A DNA stretch of 61,438 bases from Chrysomallon squamiferum (GCA_012295275.1 CM022666.1:14632002-14693439), one strand, 5' to 3'; shown: positions 25,346 to 40,000, counted from the stretch's first letter. Made by a program: numbers and translations. The notes: a model not told the origin generated them from the sequence alone.

Positions 25346-25752
25346 ATTATTATTTATTTTTTGTTTTTTTTTAATCCACAATCTCTGGGGTGTTTGCTAT
25401 AAATGCGCGAATCAGTTATTTCATAGAGCTTGGAATCAGTGGAAATATTTCATTTCGAACAGAAATATGAACGTAATTCAAATGAATATTTTAAAGGAAC
25501 AATAACTCTGCCTTTACTTAGATTATAACCCGGTTGTTACGCGCTATGAATTCTGGAAGATTTCACGATAACTTCCCCTTCGTGTATTAATTGGTGATTT
25601 CCTATTCCAGAACTATTTCATCAAACCATAATTTGCGAAGGATCTAGTATGACAAGGTTATAATTAAGATAACGTATAAACAATGGATTATCGATTAACT
25701 CATGTTGTTAATACCAATCTTTTAATTATTTTATTATTTATATGATTCTTGG

Positions 25753-25756
<4 letters not shown>

Positions 25757-25796
<40 letters not shown>
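25757..25796. repeat. (AT)n microsatellite
   Basis: About 20 AT dinucleotides. Confidence 0.95.
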
Positions 25797-25801
<5 letters not shown>

Positions 25802-26238
25802 CGTCACATATTTATAACTGCCACATATATAATGAAATATATTATAAGCACCATAAATATGTAACACATGTCAATAACTGTACGTTAAAAACGAAAGCGA
25901 GCAAGCACAAAACCTCACTCGTAAGTGAAGCATAGATGAGGCTATTCAGTATAGAAGCTTCTCTATGTTCATATGTATGTGTTTGTATGAATATAGGAAG
26001 GTGTGTATCTGTATGTATGTATATTTGAATGTATCTATGTATTTGTGTATGTATAGACACACAGACGAATATATGTTTGTACATGGTTCTCTATGTGAAG
26101 ACAGAGTCTAATCTAACGTCCTTAATATAACAGAATATTCATTACTAAATACATACTCAGTAATACATACGTGAATACATACATAGACGAACATCTATAT
26201 ATATGCAAACAATACTCTAAAATTCATATACGTGTTTT

Positions 26239-26438
26239 NNNNNNNNNNNNNNNNNNNNNNNNNNNNNNNNNNNNNNNNNNNNNNNNNNNNNNNNNNNNNN
26301 NNNNNNNNNNNNNNNNNNNNNNNNNNNNNNNNNNNNNNNNNNNNNNNNNNNNNNNNNNNNNNNNNNNNNNNNNNNNNNNNNNNNNNNNNNNNNNNNNNNN
26401 NNNNNNNNNNNNNNNNNNNNNNNNNNNNNNNNNNNNNN
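26239..26438. other. Assembly gap (200 N)
   Basis: Exactly 200 N. This round number suggests a fixed-size scaffolding gap, so the true distance is unknown and order and orientation across it rest on linking data. Confidence 0.98.
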
Positions 26439-26971
26439 CTTATTTTGTTATTTATTTATTTATTTACTTTTATTATTATTATTATAATTATTATTATTAT
26501 TATTATTTTGTTTTAGTGTACATTTCTGTTTTCTTTCATGTAATTTTCTTTTATTTTAATTTTTATTTATTTATTTTTCATGCCTTTTTTTTTTTTTGTA
26601 TTCCCTTTTTCCTTCCATACTTTTATTTGTCTTCTTTGCAATTTTTAAAAAAGTGTCTATTATGTAATTTAATATGGTCCTTTTAAATTTAATGAGAATG
26701 ACTGTTTTCATTTCTTTTGTATTTCTTATTCCATCTATTTCATTATCTTGTTTCATTCTTTCATTCTTTCCTTTCTATATTTTATTACTTCTTTCTTTCT
26801 TCTTTCTCATATTTCTTTAAACTTGTGTTACATTAATTGTTTCAGATATGAAAAATAACTAATTTGAAAATTATCTATAATCATTGTGAAAGATACATTG
26901 TGTGGCAAAATCTGAAACATTGATATTTTAAATTTTCTTCCAATGGCTAATTTTGTTCTCTTATATATACA

Positions 26972-27015
<44 letters not shown>

Positions 27016-27479
27016 AGACATGTTTTTCATCCTTAAAAAACTCCACTGACTTTATCCACAATTGTAATTAATTTTAAACTGCATTCCTGTTTCGATTAAT
27101 TTCGTTCACGTCTATCTGAGTTTTTGTATTTTTACATCCGGATAGGAACGGTAGTATTTTCACTCACTCACACAGAATTACAGTTTTATTAATTGTAATA
27201 ACTTTTCGAAGTATAATATGCTTTAATTTTATTTCACTACATTACCTGAGCGTTTTTGTTATTTATTGTAATTGTTTTTAACTTGCTGATTGTGTTTAGC
27301 GCACTTGTTGTAATACTACTTATAGCATTTATCTTTGTATTATCGTGGTTTACTAATTTCGTTTGAAAACCTTCAGATGGCACGTTTCAGTCATTGTCCT
27401 TTTATTTTAATTTTCATTATTAGGTGTGGTAACTGATAAAGTAAGTATATTTGTAATATAGTATATATTTATAATTTAA
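26439..27479. other. Intergenic; module fragment and (GT)n repeat
   Basis: T-rich DNA, then a plus-strand copy of the 'ggcaaaatctgaaac' module at about 26830-26950 and a (GT)n tract at 26978-27013. No gene is seen. Confidence 0.6.
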
Positions 27480-28147
27480 TATTTAATATAATTATTATAT
27501 GAAATATTTTTTCAGTCAGTTCCATTTTTATTAAAATTAGAACACTTAAGGTAGATGACAATGTAAGAATGTGTGTTTGTGTTGTTTAATATTAAAGTTG
27601 CAGTGCTATTTTATACTGAGTAGTGGAAAGAGTCTAAATACAGGTGAGTTTAAAAAAATTATATATGTATATATATATATCAGATAAATAAAATTAAATC
27701 AATTTTAAATAAATAGGAAGAGAACTGAATAATGATGATGATAAGTATTTTATTATTTTTAAATTGTGGGTTGACATCATTTTGCATCAGATTTTAAAAC
27801 AACAGATATGTGAAGTAATTCCATCTGGTCATAAAAACCTTACCATCTGACCTACATTATTTACAGAGATTTATTTTTGAAACATTGAAAAAAGAGAAGA
27901 AAAAAGAGCAAAGAAAACAAAATCAGATTTCTAAAGTTCAAGTTTTTTGTAGAAACAGACTATCAATGCTTCTATGTGATTTAGGAACTGTGGATACCAC
28001 AAGGATTCAGATCACTCATGATGCAGTTAAAAAAACAGATGTTTTCTTTATGGAAGAAATGGTTATAAATGGAGACTGCATCATTGAAGTTGAAACAGAA
28101 AAATGTTCACTCCATTACACACAGCTTGCAACTTTCATCTTTGCTAA

Positions 28148-28291
<144 letters not shown>

Positions 28292-28516
28292 TAAAAGAAA
28301 TCAAATCTATATGTAACTTTATGTAATACAATATAATATGTCTTAATATTTTATATGAATGTTATATATGACATTTAAATAATGTTACGGAGAGGTACTT
28401 AAAATCTGCTTTACTCTAAATACCATACTTAGGACAACAGTGGTAAGTTAAAAATCTTTTATTCAACATAATTTACTGAAAATGTATCATAGATGACAAG
28501 ACTTTATGTGTAAACT

Positions 28517-28557
<41 letters not shown>

Positions 28558-28729
28558 TAATTAGTTTGTTTGTTTGTTTGTTTGTTTGTTTCAGAATGTT
28601 AATGAAGTAGATAACAATGGCTGGACATCAGTTCACTGTGCTGCTTATCACAGGAGACTTGATGTTTACAGATGTTGTACAAATGGGGTGGACACCTTGA
28701 TGAAGTTGACAACAATGGAAACACCCCAG

Positions 28730-28920
28730 GTATGCTAATTAAATCAAGCAGAATAATTAAATCAGGTATTGTAATTAAGTCAGGAGAATTAATTAAATGA
28801 AGTATATTAATTAAATCAGGTATGCTAATTAAACTAAGTTATATTAATTTAGCTAGATATGTCAGCTAAATCAGGTGTATCTGTGAAACCAGGTATGTTA
28901 ATTAAATTAGGTATTTTAAT
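28730..28920. repeat. Intronic minisatellite, ~20-bp unit
   Basis: Degenerate copies of 'aattaaatcaggtatgct' follow the donor of exon-like block 2. Copy 2 of block B has fewer units (51360-51490). Confidence 0.8.
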
Positions 28921-29284
28921 TGTCAATCTTTTACTCATAGTTGGCAGTGACAATGATCATGTCTTTATTATCATAAACTGTAGGATGACAGTTCAGAGAA
29001 GAATGTGTTTGTTTGTTTGTTTATTGTCTTTATTAACTTATGATATCAGTAATTAATATTTCTATTTTTTACTGGTTTAATTAATTATGTCTTTATCTAT
29101 ATTATTATTTATTTATTTATTTACTTATTTATATATTTATTTATTTAAGACCTGGTTTTACCAGCTCATGTTGCTTCATACAACGGTGATTTGGATCATC
29201 TCAGAATGCTGGTAGAAAATGGAATGGTCAACATCAGTGAACGAGATGACAAAGGGTCAACACCTGCACACAAAGGTCAGATAT

Positions 29285-29515
29285 TTATTTAATATCCAGA
29301 TTTATCATTACAGGTATGCACACCTGTTTAATATACAGACTGATTATTATTATTAAAGGTACGTACAACTTTTTAATACGCAGATTTGTTATTGTTTCAG
29401 AAACTTACACCTATTTAATATACAGACTGATCATTATTATTACAGATATTTAGAGTATTTAGTATAGAGATCTGTTATTATTACTAGAGATATATAAAAT
29501 AGCTGTTGGACATAC
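29285..29515. repeat. Intronic tandem repeat, ~60-bp unit
   Basis: Degenerate copies of 'tttaatatacagactgat...attattac' lie after exon-like block 3; a related array is at 51880-52085. Confidence 0.65.
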
Positions 29516-31945
29516 TTAAACACTCATTCATACTATAGCAACTAAAACAGACACATAGTCACATAGTCTTCCTTGACTTCCATTTATTTTTTTTATTTTT
29601 TTGTTATGTTATGTTATGAGAAATGGGCTAAATTTTCATAGTGCAGTTTATGTCTCTATATTGTTAAATTATTATATCACTGTATTATACAGCTGCTATG
29701 GGAATTGAAGTTTAATATTTCAGATGTGACTTCCCAGACTTTTGTATTTCCTGAGCACTGTTTCCTTCTGTTAGTCTGTTAAATCATGTGTCAGGAGTGT
29801 GTGCAGGTCTCTCATTCTCTCTGTGTATGTTTGTTACGGTGTGTGTGTGTATCTATCTAGCTATCTATTGTTTCCTTGATATGACAGTTATTCATAACAT
29901 TAGTTTTATCTACCAGATAAAACTAACATTACAAATAAGCTTATGTATCAGACATTTCATAAAATATATATTATTTGTTTTTTTTTTTTTTTTTAGAACA
30001 AGACAGAAAAGTGGTTGAAGATAATGACAGGACAGTTCAGTCACAAAGTAAAAGAAAAACAACAAAGTACTAAAGGTAAAATCAAATATTTAGAGTAACT
30101 TCCCCTTTCTTGAAATGTTAAAGTTGTTAAATTTATATTTGTTTTTGTGTAATTTTAGATTTTAAGCAGTAACAATAATAGCAATAATAATAAAAGTAAT
30201 AATAATAATTAAATACAGTATTTTGTAGATTCTGAATTTTTGTTTTTTCTCTTCATATCTTCATAACTAATATCATAGTTTAAACCTTTACATCAGGATT
30301 ATTTGAAATATCCACTTGTTTTTGAATAATTCTGTTGTTTATCAATAAAGATATATATATTTAAAGTTAAAAGAACTAAAGTTATGATGACTTTTCAAAA
30401 TGCTGTCTTGTTCAATACTTTATTATTAATTCATAGCAGACAAACAAACCTTGTAAGTATGGAGAATATATTTACATTATTTCTTAGTTTTATCATAATT
30501 AGATATTTACTTAGAAAAACATTTCATGTCAGATTTAAAAGACAGCTAATCAACTTGAATGTGTGCTGGAGATTGTGAAACAAACTGATACACAACTCAG
30601 AGGGCATCTCCTGGAGAACACAAAACAAATGAAAGGCATTTAAGACAAAGAGAAGTCAGTTGAAAAAAACAACAACAAAAAACATATATTAATTTAATAA
30701 ATAAATAATTAATAAAAATAATAATAATAATAATAATAATAAAACAGAAGAGAAACAAGGTAACAAATAAACCAGGCAATAATAAATAAGTAAATTTATA
30801 AGTAAATAAGTACAAAAAATAATAACTGTAAGTAAGTAAATGCATAAGTAAATAAGGTAGCAAACAAATTACTAAATAAATGAATGAATGAATAAATAAA
30901 TAAATAAATGGTCATTCAAAAGAATAAAATTGTGAAGAGATAAAATGGCAGTGTTAATGTATTTATAAAAGTATTATTTTATTGTCAAACATCAATATTA
31001 GCTACCAAAAACAGAAAATGGATAACATAGATGTATAAATTATTTTACTTGATCATTTTACTCTCAGATCTACACTTTAAAAAAGACCTCGTTTGTTGAA
31101 CTACTCCTTCCCAGTTAGGTCACTGAGTACAGCTGAGACTGACAAGATCAGTACACCTCAGTGTAATCATGGAGCTATCTCACATTCCAACCTCTGCTCC
31201 ACACATAGTTACTTTGGTATGTTCCGTGCTTTCTTCATTTGCTGTTGATATATATAGAAATAAGTTAATGATTTAATAAGTAAGTGAGTAAGAAAATGAA
31301 TGAATAAGTTAATACAGTAAATAAATATGTAAAAAATAAATAAAATAAATAAGTTGGTCAAGGAATAAGTGAATGAAGGAATAAATGAATGATTGGGTAA
31401 CTGAATGAAAAAAGAGTGAGTGAGTGAGTAAATGAATTAATGAATGAATCTTTTTGGAATATATTTTATTTTTAAATAATTACTATAACTTGGACATTTC
31501 ATTTTTAATTAACTATTGTTATAATCATTTGAAAGAAAGGAACAATCTGAAACAAGCTAAAGAAATAGTGAAACTAATGTACATAACAATCTATTTATTC
31601 ATCGACTGACACACCCACCTATCTCTCTCAGTATTCTTTCTGTATAGCTATCTGTATCTTTCTTTCTACCTGTTTTTTTATTTGTATTATTATTATTATT
31701 CTGTCTTGGTGTCTCCAAGTATACCTCCCTCTCTGTGTGTCTGTGTGTCTAACTGTGTGTTTGTGTTTCTGCAGGTTAGTGATGATGAGTATCACACCAG
31801 GTCAGGTCTTGTGAGGAGAAGAGCAGGCTCAAGTAAACAGAAAAGTCAGGATGATGTCAGTCTTTTTGTCAGACAAAATTACTCATGTTTAAAAAAAACC
31901 TCACTCAGTTCGTGTCAGAATTATTTAGATCAACTGACACTTTGA

Positions 31946-33394
31946 ACTCTTGACAATGACAATTTTTATACAGTCGATATCTTTGTATACACTCAATAAT
32001 GAAGTATTTTGAGTTAAGTGGATTCTCAGTCTGAAATAAAATACCAGAAAGGTACTGTTATATCTGTTGTTGTTATTGTTTGTTTCTTCCTTAATATTAA
32101 CAGCTAAAATATGTAATATAGTAGAATGAAATATAGATAGTATGTAATTTATACTTTTCTTTTAATTATAAAGTTTTTATTTCGTTTCGTTTTGTTAGCC
32201 AAGAAATTCATTTAGAATTTCAAATATTATTTCCAACATTCGTATATTACAAATCTGAACTAGAAAGGAAATAGAATAAATTTATATATTCTGCTTTAGT
32301 TTATTTCGCATTAAATGATTATTTATTTATTTATGTAATTATTTATTTATTTATTTATTTATTTTGTTGGTTTTCCTGTACATTTCTTTCCTTTTTCTTC
32401 CATTTATTTTCTTTTCTTTTATTTTGGTTGACATCCCATCATTCTTTCTATCTATTTTTATTTTCCAGTCTTCCTTGCATACTTTTCTTTTTCTTCCCTT
32501 CAAACAAAAAATATATTATATAATTAAATAAGGTCCATTCAAAATTAATTTTGAGTGACTGTTTTAATTTCATCTCTATTTCTTGTTTTATTTATTTCGT
32601 AATTCATAACTTTTTTCATTCCTTAATTCTTTCCTGTCTACACTTTTTATTACCTTAATTGTTTAAGATGTTGAAAAATAACTGACTTGTAAATTGTCAA
32701 CAATGATTGTGAGAGATTCAGTGGCAAAACCTCAAGAGTTCATATTTTTATTTTGTTTAAATGATTATTTATTTATTTATTTATGTATATATGTGTGTGT
32801 ATGTAAAAAAAAGAAGGCAGGATAATAACGGCTAAGACATCAAATAAATAAATAATAAATCAATCAATAAAATTAAAAATAAATAAATAAAATAAACACA
32901 ACACAAACTAAATAATTAAATAATAAAGATGAAAAGAATAACTAGTCTGGATAATAAAATAAACATGTTACATAACACTGATATAATATTTATATATTTA
33001 ATTTTTTTTTTTTTTTTTTAAATTTCAATAGAATTTTGTAAAAATAATTTAATGTAGTCAGAAAAAAAATAAGGAACAAAGACAAAAAAAAAAAAAAAAA
33101 AAAAAACAAAACAAAAAACAGAGCAATAAAAACAAAAAAATAAAAAAATAAACAAGGGGAAAATAAATGGAAAAAAAGAAGAAACAAAGAAACAGACGGT
33201 AAAAGTTAATAAACCAACTATATACATTATTATATAATTATAGCCACTAGACTAGTACCGGAGTTATTTCCCTTAGACCGAAAACAATGTACATATCGGA
33301 TAAATATGTTGTATTTGTGCACAGCATCTGCATATTCTGTGACTTTGACAGTGTCATGTTCCAAACTTTCGAATACAAAATAAAAGGAACTGAA
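31946..33394. other. End of block B: non-coding modules
   Basis: No gene. Contains plus-strand copies of the 'gtgagagattcagtggcaaaacc' module (about 32700) and the 'gagttatttccctta' module (33257), like 5640-6070 of the left arm, with T-rich and A-rich runs between. Similarity to copy 2 ends at 'atatcggataaa' (about 33303). Confidence 0.6.
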
Positions 33395-35830
33395 TGATGC
33401 AAACTGGTCTACAACGTGCTCAAAGTCAGTTTTCTCAGTTTATTCTCATTTTCACACTGAGCAGAGGAAGACTACAGAGTCTGTCTTTACCCATAGAAGC
33501 CCATAAATCTGAAAGTATTAGTTTCATCTTGCTAAATGATGTCTCGCAGCTGGCAATAGAAACTGCTATGGTTAGCATTATATGAATAAAGCTGTAAAGA
33601 TTAGGAAAGACACTGTATCTCCATAATGAACAATGAATTTGAGAGGTACTTCAGGTCTTGTTATCTTCATGTTGGAACAACGTGACGGCAGTATTCAGCC
33701 ATCCAGTATTTTTTCATGTAGCTGATGTCCATCAATATCAGAGCTGTACAGTTGACATAAACCTCCACGCTTCTTCTTTAGGTCATTGGTGTCGATACTG
33801 TAACTCAGTGCCTCGTCATCGAGAAGGAACCCAAACTTGATATCTGTGTCATGCAAACGAATGAACCGTTCATCCATTTTTCGGTGAAGACGGTTGAGTG
33901 TTACCTTCATGACTCTTTCAATTACCTCCTTAGTTGTTATCCCAGCATCTCTTGAGTTCTCACCAGCCATTCGTAGCTTTCGTCTCCGACGTCTTTCTAC
34001 ATCAAAATTCCGTTCTTCGAGTCACTCACTGACCCACACTTTTCTTCTATCATCAAAATGATCATGAAACTTCGTTCTAGGATCCTGCAGCCTCTTTTGA
34101 ACTCGGTCAGTGAAAATGAGTATTTTGTCCCAAAATCCTAGCAAAGTTAGAAAATCGTAACTCAATAAGAGGTTATACAGCTAACTTGCATCTTTTCTTC
34201 TTTCACTTATTGATTTTCATTGCCTGTCGTATCCTGCAGGACTCACAGTATCCCCATAAGGTACTTTGCTGACGCAGTTTACTGCTTCTGTCCTCGCACT
34301 TCACTTGGTTTCTGACTCTGATTTAACAACCATGGGCAGAGTTTTTCCAAACGCTGTGTTGAACAAGAGAAAAACACATACAGAGGTTGGATGTTTCCAG
34401 AAAACGTGACCACCATTGGATCCAGCTAACACCAAGTCTGAGAGCAGCCATCACAACAGCGTTGTGATACCACTGTGACCGATAATCTTGTAGCTCCACT
34501 TCGTCTTTCTCTAGCTGTTTGAAGTTGTCGTCAACCAAGCTCTCAGCATCCTTCTGGCATATCTGGTCAATATAAGGAAGAGCTGTTTAACACATACTAC
34601 TTTCTTCTGAAATCAACTTCCACGTAACTCACTACGTCTGACATCTGATCACGGCGTGCTTGATCAGGAGTCGAGTCGAACATGACACCAGAGAACTTGG
34701 CTCTACGAACGGTTCTTAGAAAACACTGGATGCCATCAGGTGGATTAATTCGTTAGGGACTCCTGGTGAAAGATAAGACATTGATCCAGTATGACCTTTC
34801 ACACAGGTCAAGTGTTCTTTCATGACAGGGTCAGAAATAGCCAGTAGTTTCATTAAGCCAATTTTCTTTCCACATTGGAGCCAAGATCTTTATCTTGCTG
34901 AAGTCCTCTCCGTGTCCTCGCAAAGCCAGGTTCTGAGTTGCAAGGAGATTTATGCAGTGAAGGATTCTTGTTAAACAATCACTCTACTTCTGGTTTTCGT
35001 TCTCTGTGATTGAAGTTCCAAGTCATTAATTCTGTTCTCATTAACGTTCTTTCCATTTCTTTCCACTGGGTGAAGCTCTTCGTTTTCGTGAACAGTACAC
35101 CTTTCAGGTGAACTGCACTGATGAATCCACTTTCTTGCTCCTATGAGAATTGATCGTCTGACCTTGAATAGAGAAGATAACAGATGCAACAGGCTGAGTT
35201 TTTAGACGGGAATTAGACCAGCCCAGAGCTAGTCATTTCTTCACTGGAACCATTCCCCAGTTTTCTGTTGAACCAAGTTCTGTTCACTCAGCGATTGTTT
35301 GTTCGTAGAAAATAACCCTCACTTTTCTGGAAATAGTTTGATTCCATCTTGATAATTTCTGTTCGTAATGCATCATAAAGAATTGTTTTTCTGGTATTCT
35401 TGTCGAACTTCAGAAGTCGAATTTCATGCTGTTTAATAACTGCTGGCAGTTCGAGGCTCTTTGACACCCACCATCCACTTCACTAGGTTCCGCGTGTTTA
35501 CGTTCAGTCTTCTCAGGTACATTTTTGAGAATACATTCAACATCAACATCGCCAGCTCCATCGTCTTCCCCTACTGTCACGTCAACATCCTCTCTGGCAC
35601 CTTCACTCTTAATCTCATACACAGATTTATCTGACTTTATTCCTCTTTAGCTTGTGACACATTTGTACGCGATCTATCTTCAGATTCCAAGAAACTTGTA
35701 GTAGGTGCAGGTGTCAAAGTACTTGTCCCAGGTATTTCAAAGAATAGCATGAAGAACTGGCTTCACTTTTTGTCTTCCTCTGCATCCAACTTTCATATAT
35801 TTGGCCTTTCAGCTCCACTTTCCTTTATGT
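33395..35830 (-). pseudogene. hAT-type transposase remnant (FAM200/ZMYM1-like), copy 2
   Basis: This is the same broken coding region as at 14820-17155, inverted, and the most complete of the three. It keeps the C-terminal end (DRLCSLPLLSVK, at about 33440-33490) that the left copy lacks. The dimerisation motif SCETSFSK-like region is at about 33530-33560. The 91-residue open piece (33695-33970) differs from the left copy at 6 residues. The N-terminal acidic part is at 35410-35622. Stops and shifts break it throughout. hAT transposases cut and paste their element using an RNase-H-like fold; this one is inactive. Confidence 0.87.
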
Positions 35831-35999
35831 GGGGAAAATAAAATAAAATAAAATAAAATAAAATAATATATATATACACACACACACACACATACATACA
35901 CAATCTGGCCACCCTATTGCTTCTCACACACATACAAAAATACAGAATGACAGCTCATAATATGTTTGAAGAAAACTCTCTGATTTTTCAGAATCTGCT

Positions 36000-36070
36000 G
36001 AGTGGTGCCCCCTTCAAGTGGTGGCTCTCAGGGCAAGTGCAATACCTGCCATACCCTAGACACGCCCCTG
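36000..36070 (-). mobile_element. Possible 5' terminal inverted repeat of the hAT element
   Basis: Read on the minus strand from 36070: CAGGGGCGTGTCTAGGG, then GGCAGGTATTGCACTTGCCC. The CAGGGGCG start and CTAGGG are typical of hAT termini, and it lies upstream of the transposase remnant as expected. The adjoining 'acggtgag' could be one 8-bp target duplication. The third copy has the same junction at 55865-55881. The 3' end was not found, and an open frame crossing this region is not a gene. Confidence 0.45.
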
Positions 36071-36452
36071 ACGGTGAGAGCTGGGCTATAAATAAACTAG
36101 CTCTTCGTAGGTTTCTAGAAAAATATGAATAAGACTTAGATATTACCTGTACTGAAATTAACATTTATTTGTTTAGTTTCACACTGGAATCAATTTTAAA
36201 GGCAGTGTATCAGAAACGATTTCAAGAATATTTAATTTCTATTAATATAAATAATATATTAATAATAATGTATTAGGTGAAATACTTGAGAAAGCTCAAT
36301 GTAAAGATATCAAGTGTACACACATTATTACTATTACTGTTCTTGTTGTTTTTCTGTTGTTAGTGGTGATAACAGTAAAAGGACAGTGGTATTTTTAATG
36401 TATCTGTTTATTCCTTGTAGTCTGCTGTTGATTTGAACATGTATGCAATTTT
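36071..36452. repeat. Non-coding segment shared with the third copy
   Basis: Matches 55874-56270 closely (for example 'attacctgtactgaaatt' and 'ttgttgtttttctgttgtt'). It is absent from the left arm, where the LTR element and its deletion lie. No gene. Confidence 0.75.
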
Positions 36453-37062
36453 AGATTGCCCATTTTTTGTAACGTGTTTTTAAATAACAAAAAATGTATT
36501 TATAAATGACAAACATTGTATAAAAAAAAATAATAAAAGAGAATGTAAAGAAATAAATTGGTTTTGTAAAGTGTATTTATCTTCGAAATATTTTAACGCC
36601 TTTGGCTGGAGTTACAGCGTTTATCGACTCATCCCGCTTCAGTATGGTACATATCTTAGAAGTACTACGTTCGTACCGCCTAGCCAAGTCGTCTACAAAC
36701 ATATGATTTGATGCTTTAATTCAATGGACATCATCCGCTTCTTCTTCTCAACACTGTCGTTTGCACTCACTTTCTTACGATCCATGGTCAGAAGAAACAA
36801 ATTTGGCAAAATACTGCAGAAGACACGAAAACAACACAACAGAGATACTTCCACGGCGAAGTAACCACATGAAGTAAAGGAGTGAGACGCGGAATGCTGG
36901 CCGGATGCTGTGTTGTTCGTTGCGCCAACTAGCAGCGGCGTATTTGAAGTTCGCTCGTAACTAGGATTTTGGCTCGCAACTCAGAGCAAATAGTCGACCA
37001 AGCGTCTGCCCGTAAGTCGGAAAACTCATAAGTTGGGGCACTCGTAAGTGAAGGTACCACTG
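36453..37062 (-). mobile_element. Tigger DNA transposon remnant, copy 2
   Basis: Inverted counterpart of 7021-7565. The outer end at 37062 (ccactg, then TA) mirrors the left copy. A transposase start ATG lies at 36785 and the AVTPAKGVK region near 36600. The lower edge is set by comparison with the third copy, whose sequence skips from the equivalent of about 36452 to about 37063. It keeps about 90 bp that the left copy has lost. The coding region is broken in a similar way. Confidence 0.78.
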
Positions 37063-40000
37063 TACTTCTAAAAAATAGAGTACAAAAAACAGTTTTGCCG
37101 TTTTATGCAGGGTCAAAGACACTTGTTGAAAATTGGTGATTAAGTCTTGTTTGCAAGAAAAGTAGAAACTATTTTCGACAAACCACATGAGAACCAGTGA
37201 ATCGTGGCCTGAACAGCTGATTGTTTCGTTTTAAAAGCATCTTTTGCATTTTAATTTTATTGTTCGAATGGTTTATAATCACTACTATTACAACCAATAC
37301 CCTGCTGCTACAACTACTACTAGTGATACATTACACAACCTATATACTCTACATTATGCAATAATATGGATTATACTATAAATGCAGACATTAAAGTATG
37401 CCAGTTTTTCGATATAATGATGTAATCAAGTTAATAACATTGGATAAAAAGGCAGATTACTCCTCTTGTATTCTGTAATCCTTGTTTAGCAGGATAAAAG
37501 AAATAATAAAAAAAAAACAAAAAAAAACGTTAATAAATAAATAAATAAAATTTAAAGACTTGAATCAAACGCATAATGAGTAAATAAAAAAAAATGAAAG
37601 TAAAGAAAGAGAAATTATTAAAACATTATTGAAATAATAGTGACAACTAAATCCTCATCCAAATTTGAATATTTTATTTCTTGTTTTAAAAGTAGTTTCA
37701 TAGGCAGAAACAAAATATATAATTTCTCTATTTCTGTATGTTTAACATACATATGATTATACTTTCATGAAAAATAATCTACTGTCGAGGAGAAAACGTC
37801 ACTATGGATACATCATAAACAAATATTTGCACGAATTGCTAAATCTTTGAATCTCTAAATAAACTGTACATGACGTCACATGCGGGTTGAACTAGAGAAC
37901 TACACAATGAACACTTCAGGGTCTGTTTAGTACTCAGAAAAGTCGGGGAATGAACATTTGCTTTTATTTTCATCACTTTTTATATTTATTTATTTACTAT
38001 TTCTGCAAGCAGCTGTCTTCTACCGTTTTCTGAATGTGGTATAAGGGAAATAACCCCAGTAGTGATCTGCGTGATCACACTATAAATATACTACTTAATT
38101 TGTTTTTAAAATCATTTGTTTTTAATGAATTAATTAATTTAGTTAGTTTGTTCACTTCATTTCGTGTTTTCTTATTATTTATCCTGATATTTTATCTTAA
38201 TAAGTTTTATTTTATTTTATTTATTTATTTATTTATTACCTGTTTTTCCTGTTATTATCATGCTTACTTTTTACATACATACATACATACATAAAGAACC
38301 ATTGGAAGAAAATTAAAAATACGAACGTTTCAGGTTTTGCCATAGAGTACATCTCTCACACTCGTTGTAGATAATTATTAAGTCTGTTATTTGTCACATG
38401 TGAAACAGTTAATGTAATGAAAGGATAGAGAAACATGAGAACGAAATAAACAATACAGATGCACACAGGGACCCCTCCACACACACACTCACACACACTC
38501 ACAGTCATACACTATGTATAGCCAGTCAGATAATACGTTGATTTTAGCTTTGTACATCTGCTGTTTTTGTTTTTATTTTTTTTATCATTTTTTTTTTTAC
38601 TTACTTACTATCTTATTTACTTAATTACTGACTTACTTATTTACTTTTATGTCCATTATTAATTTATTTTTATTGTACTTTTTTATTTGATTAAATTTTG
38701 TAACTAAAGCACACAAATATTGATAAGAAATGAGTTTTAATATTAATATTTATCCAAAGAAATTTTATATGAAGTAATAAATAAATTAAAAAATGAAACA
38801 AACAAACATACAAATAAACAAATAAAGAAAAAAAACAGCAATAAAAGAAACAGATAAAGCAAACGATAAAAGTAGCTTTCCAACTTTCTATTAAAATATA
38901 ACCAAGAAAACTGTACATTATTTATGGGAAAGAAAGAAGAAATGTATACAAAGAGACATGTACAAAACACGTGTAACTTGATCAGGATGCACAAATTCTT
39001 AGCGAGACTGAGTCATATAAAATTTCAGAATCTAATATGTTCATCGTAATCTGAGCCTCACAGGTGGACAAAGAATCGAATAAACTGTTTAAAATGTGCT
39101 TAGTAATTGTATGTTGTATGTAGTTTCAGGCTCTGTCGTTACCTGTAAATGAAGTAATAACTTAGCATACTTATACAGTAAGAAGTATTACAATTAAACA
39201 GAAAGACAGATGAAATTAATAATTAAATGACCAAATAAAAGTAATAAAGTAATAGAAATCTTGTATTAGAATATTCTGGTTTTAAAAATAAGTATTTGAA
39301 ATAAAACATGAATTAGATTTTTCAATACGGAACGAGTGAAAACTGAAGAAAATTGTGTTGTAAAAAGTCGCACTCTTTACTATTTCAGTTTCCTTGCTTC
39401 GTCAGAGATCGCGACTGTCACAGGCGTGCTTCACAGCGGCTTGTTCTGATTAGTTCGTTCATTTTTCTACTCACTCTCTCTCTCTCATTCCCTCACTCCC
39501 TCACTCACTGTTTCAGATTACAGTGATTCATTCATGTGTGACAATCCCAACAAGTTAACTCAGTAATGTGAAAAGTGGTCATTGCTTATATACAAAATCA
39601 GTTAATTGTGTATTTTTTATACCAGGAGAAGTATATGTAAACGGTACGTACTCAGACATACATACATATATATATATACACTTACATCCCTTCTCACACG
39701 TACATTGGCAATAGGACGGTGACAGGCGTTACGTTCAGAGAGGTTAGAGGTCACTCCAGTTCGCCTGATTGCTACAGACCTATCCCCAGAAACTCGATTC
39801 GTTACTTGCACAATCACAAATACATTTTTCTTTGTAAATACCGTGTAACCCAATTTTATTTATTTCTCATTAATAAAACTTGCGTTATAGTTTTTCTCTC
39901 ATTCGACAGTTGTCCTTACACGGTAATATTCGCAGCAATTAAATCAAATTGAATTAAATTGCATTAGAGCTTCGCGACAATTTAAAAGAATGGAATCGAA

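Larger units (their letters stand above)
23171..26238. other. Intergenic spacer, microsatellite-rich
   Basis: No gene is supported. A GC-richer spot at 24055-24120 has a full TGACGTCA palindrome. The rest is AT-rich with the microsatellites listed separately. Confidence 0.55.

Noticed and set aside
25248-25505. Open frames rich in Leu/Phe/Ile/Tyr that look like membrane proteins (also 5074-5310, 49518-50044, 26171-26686)
   Set aside because: They are translations of TTTA, ATT and poly-T repeats, with no family resemblance, and one crosses the N gap.
28859-29056. 65-residue frame conserved between 28859 and 51435
   Set aside because: Conservation follows from the block B duplication. It lies in an intron and half of it is a minisatellite.
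35917-36132. 71-residue frame beginning near 35917
   Set aside because: It crosses the probable hAT terminal repeat and is interrupted in the third copy. No homology was recognised.
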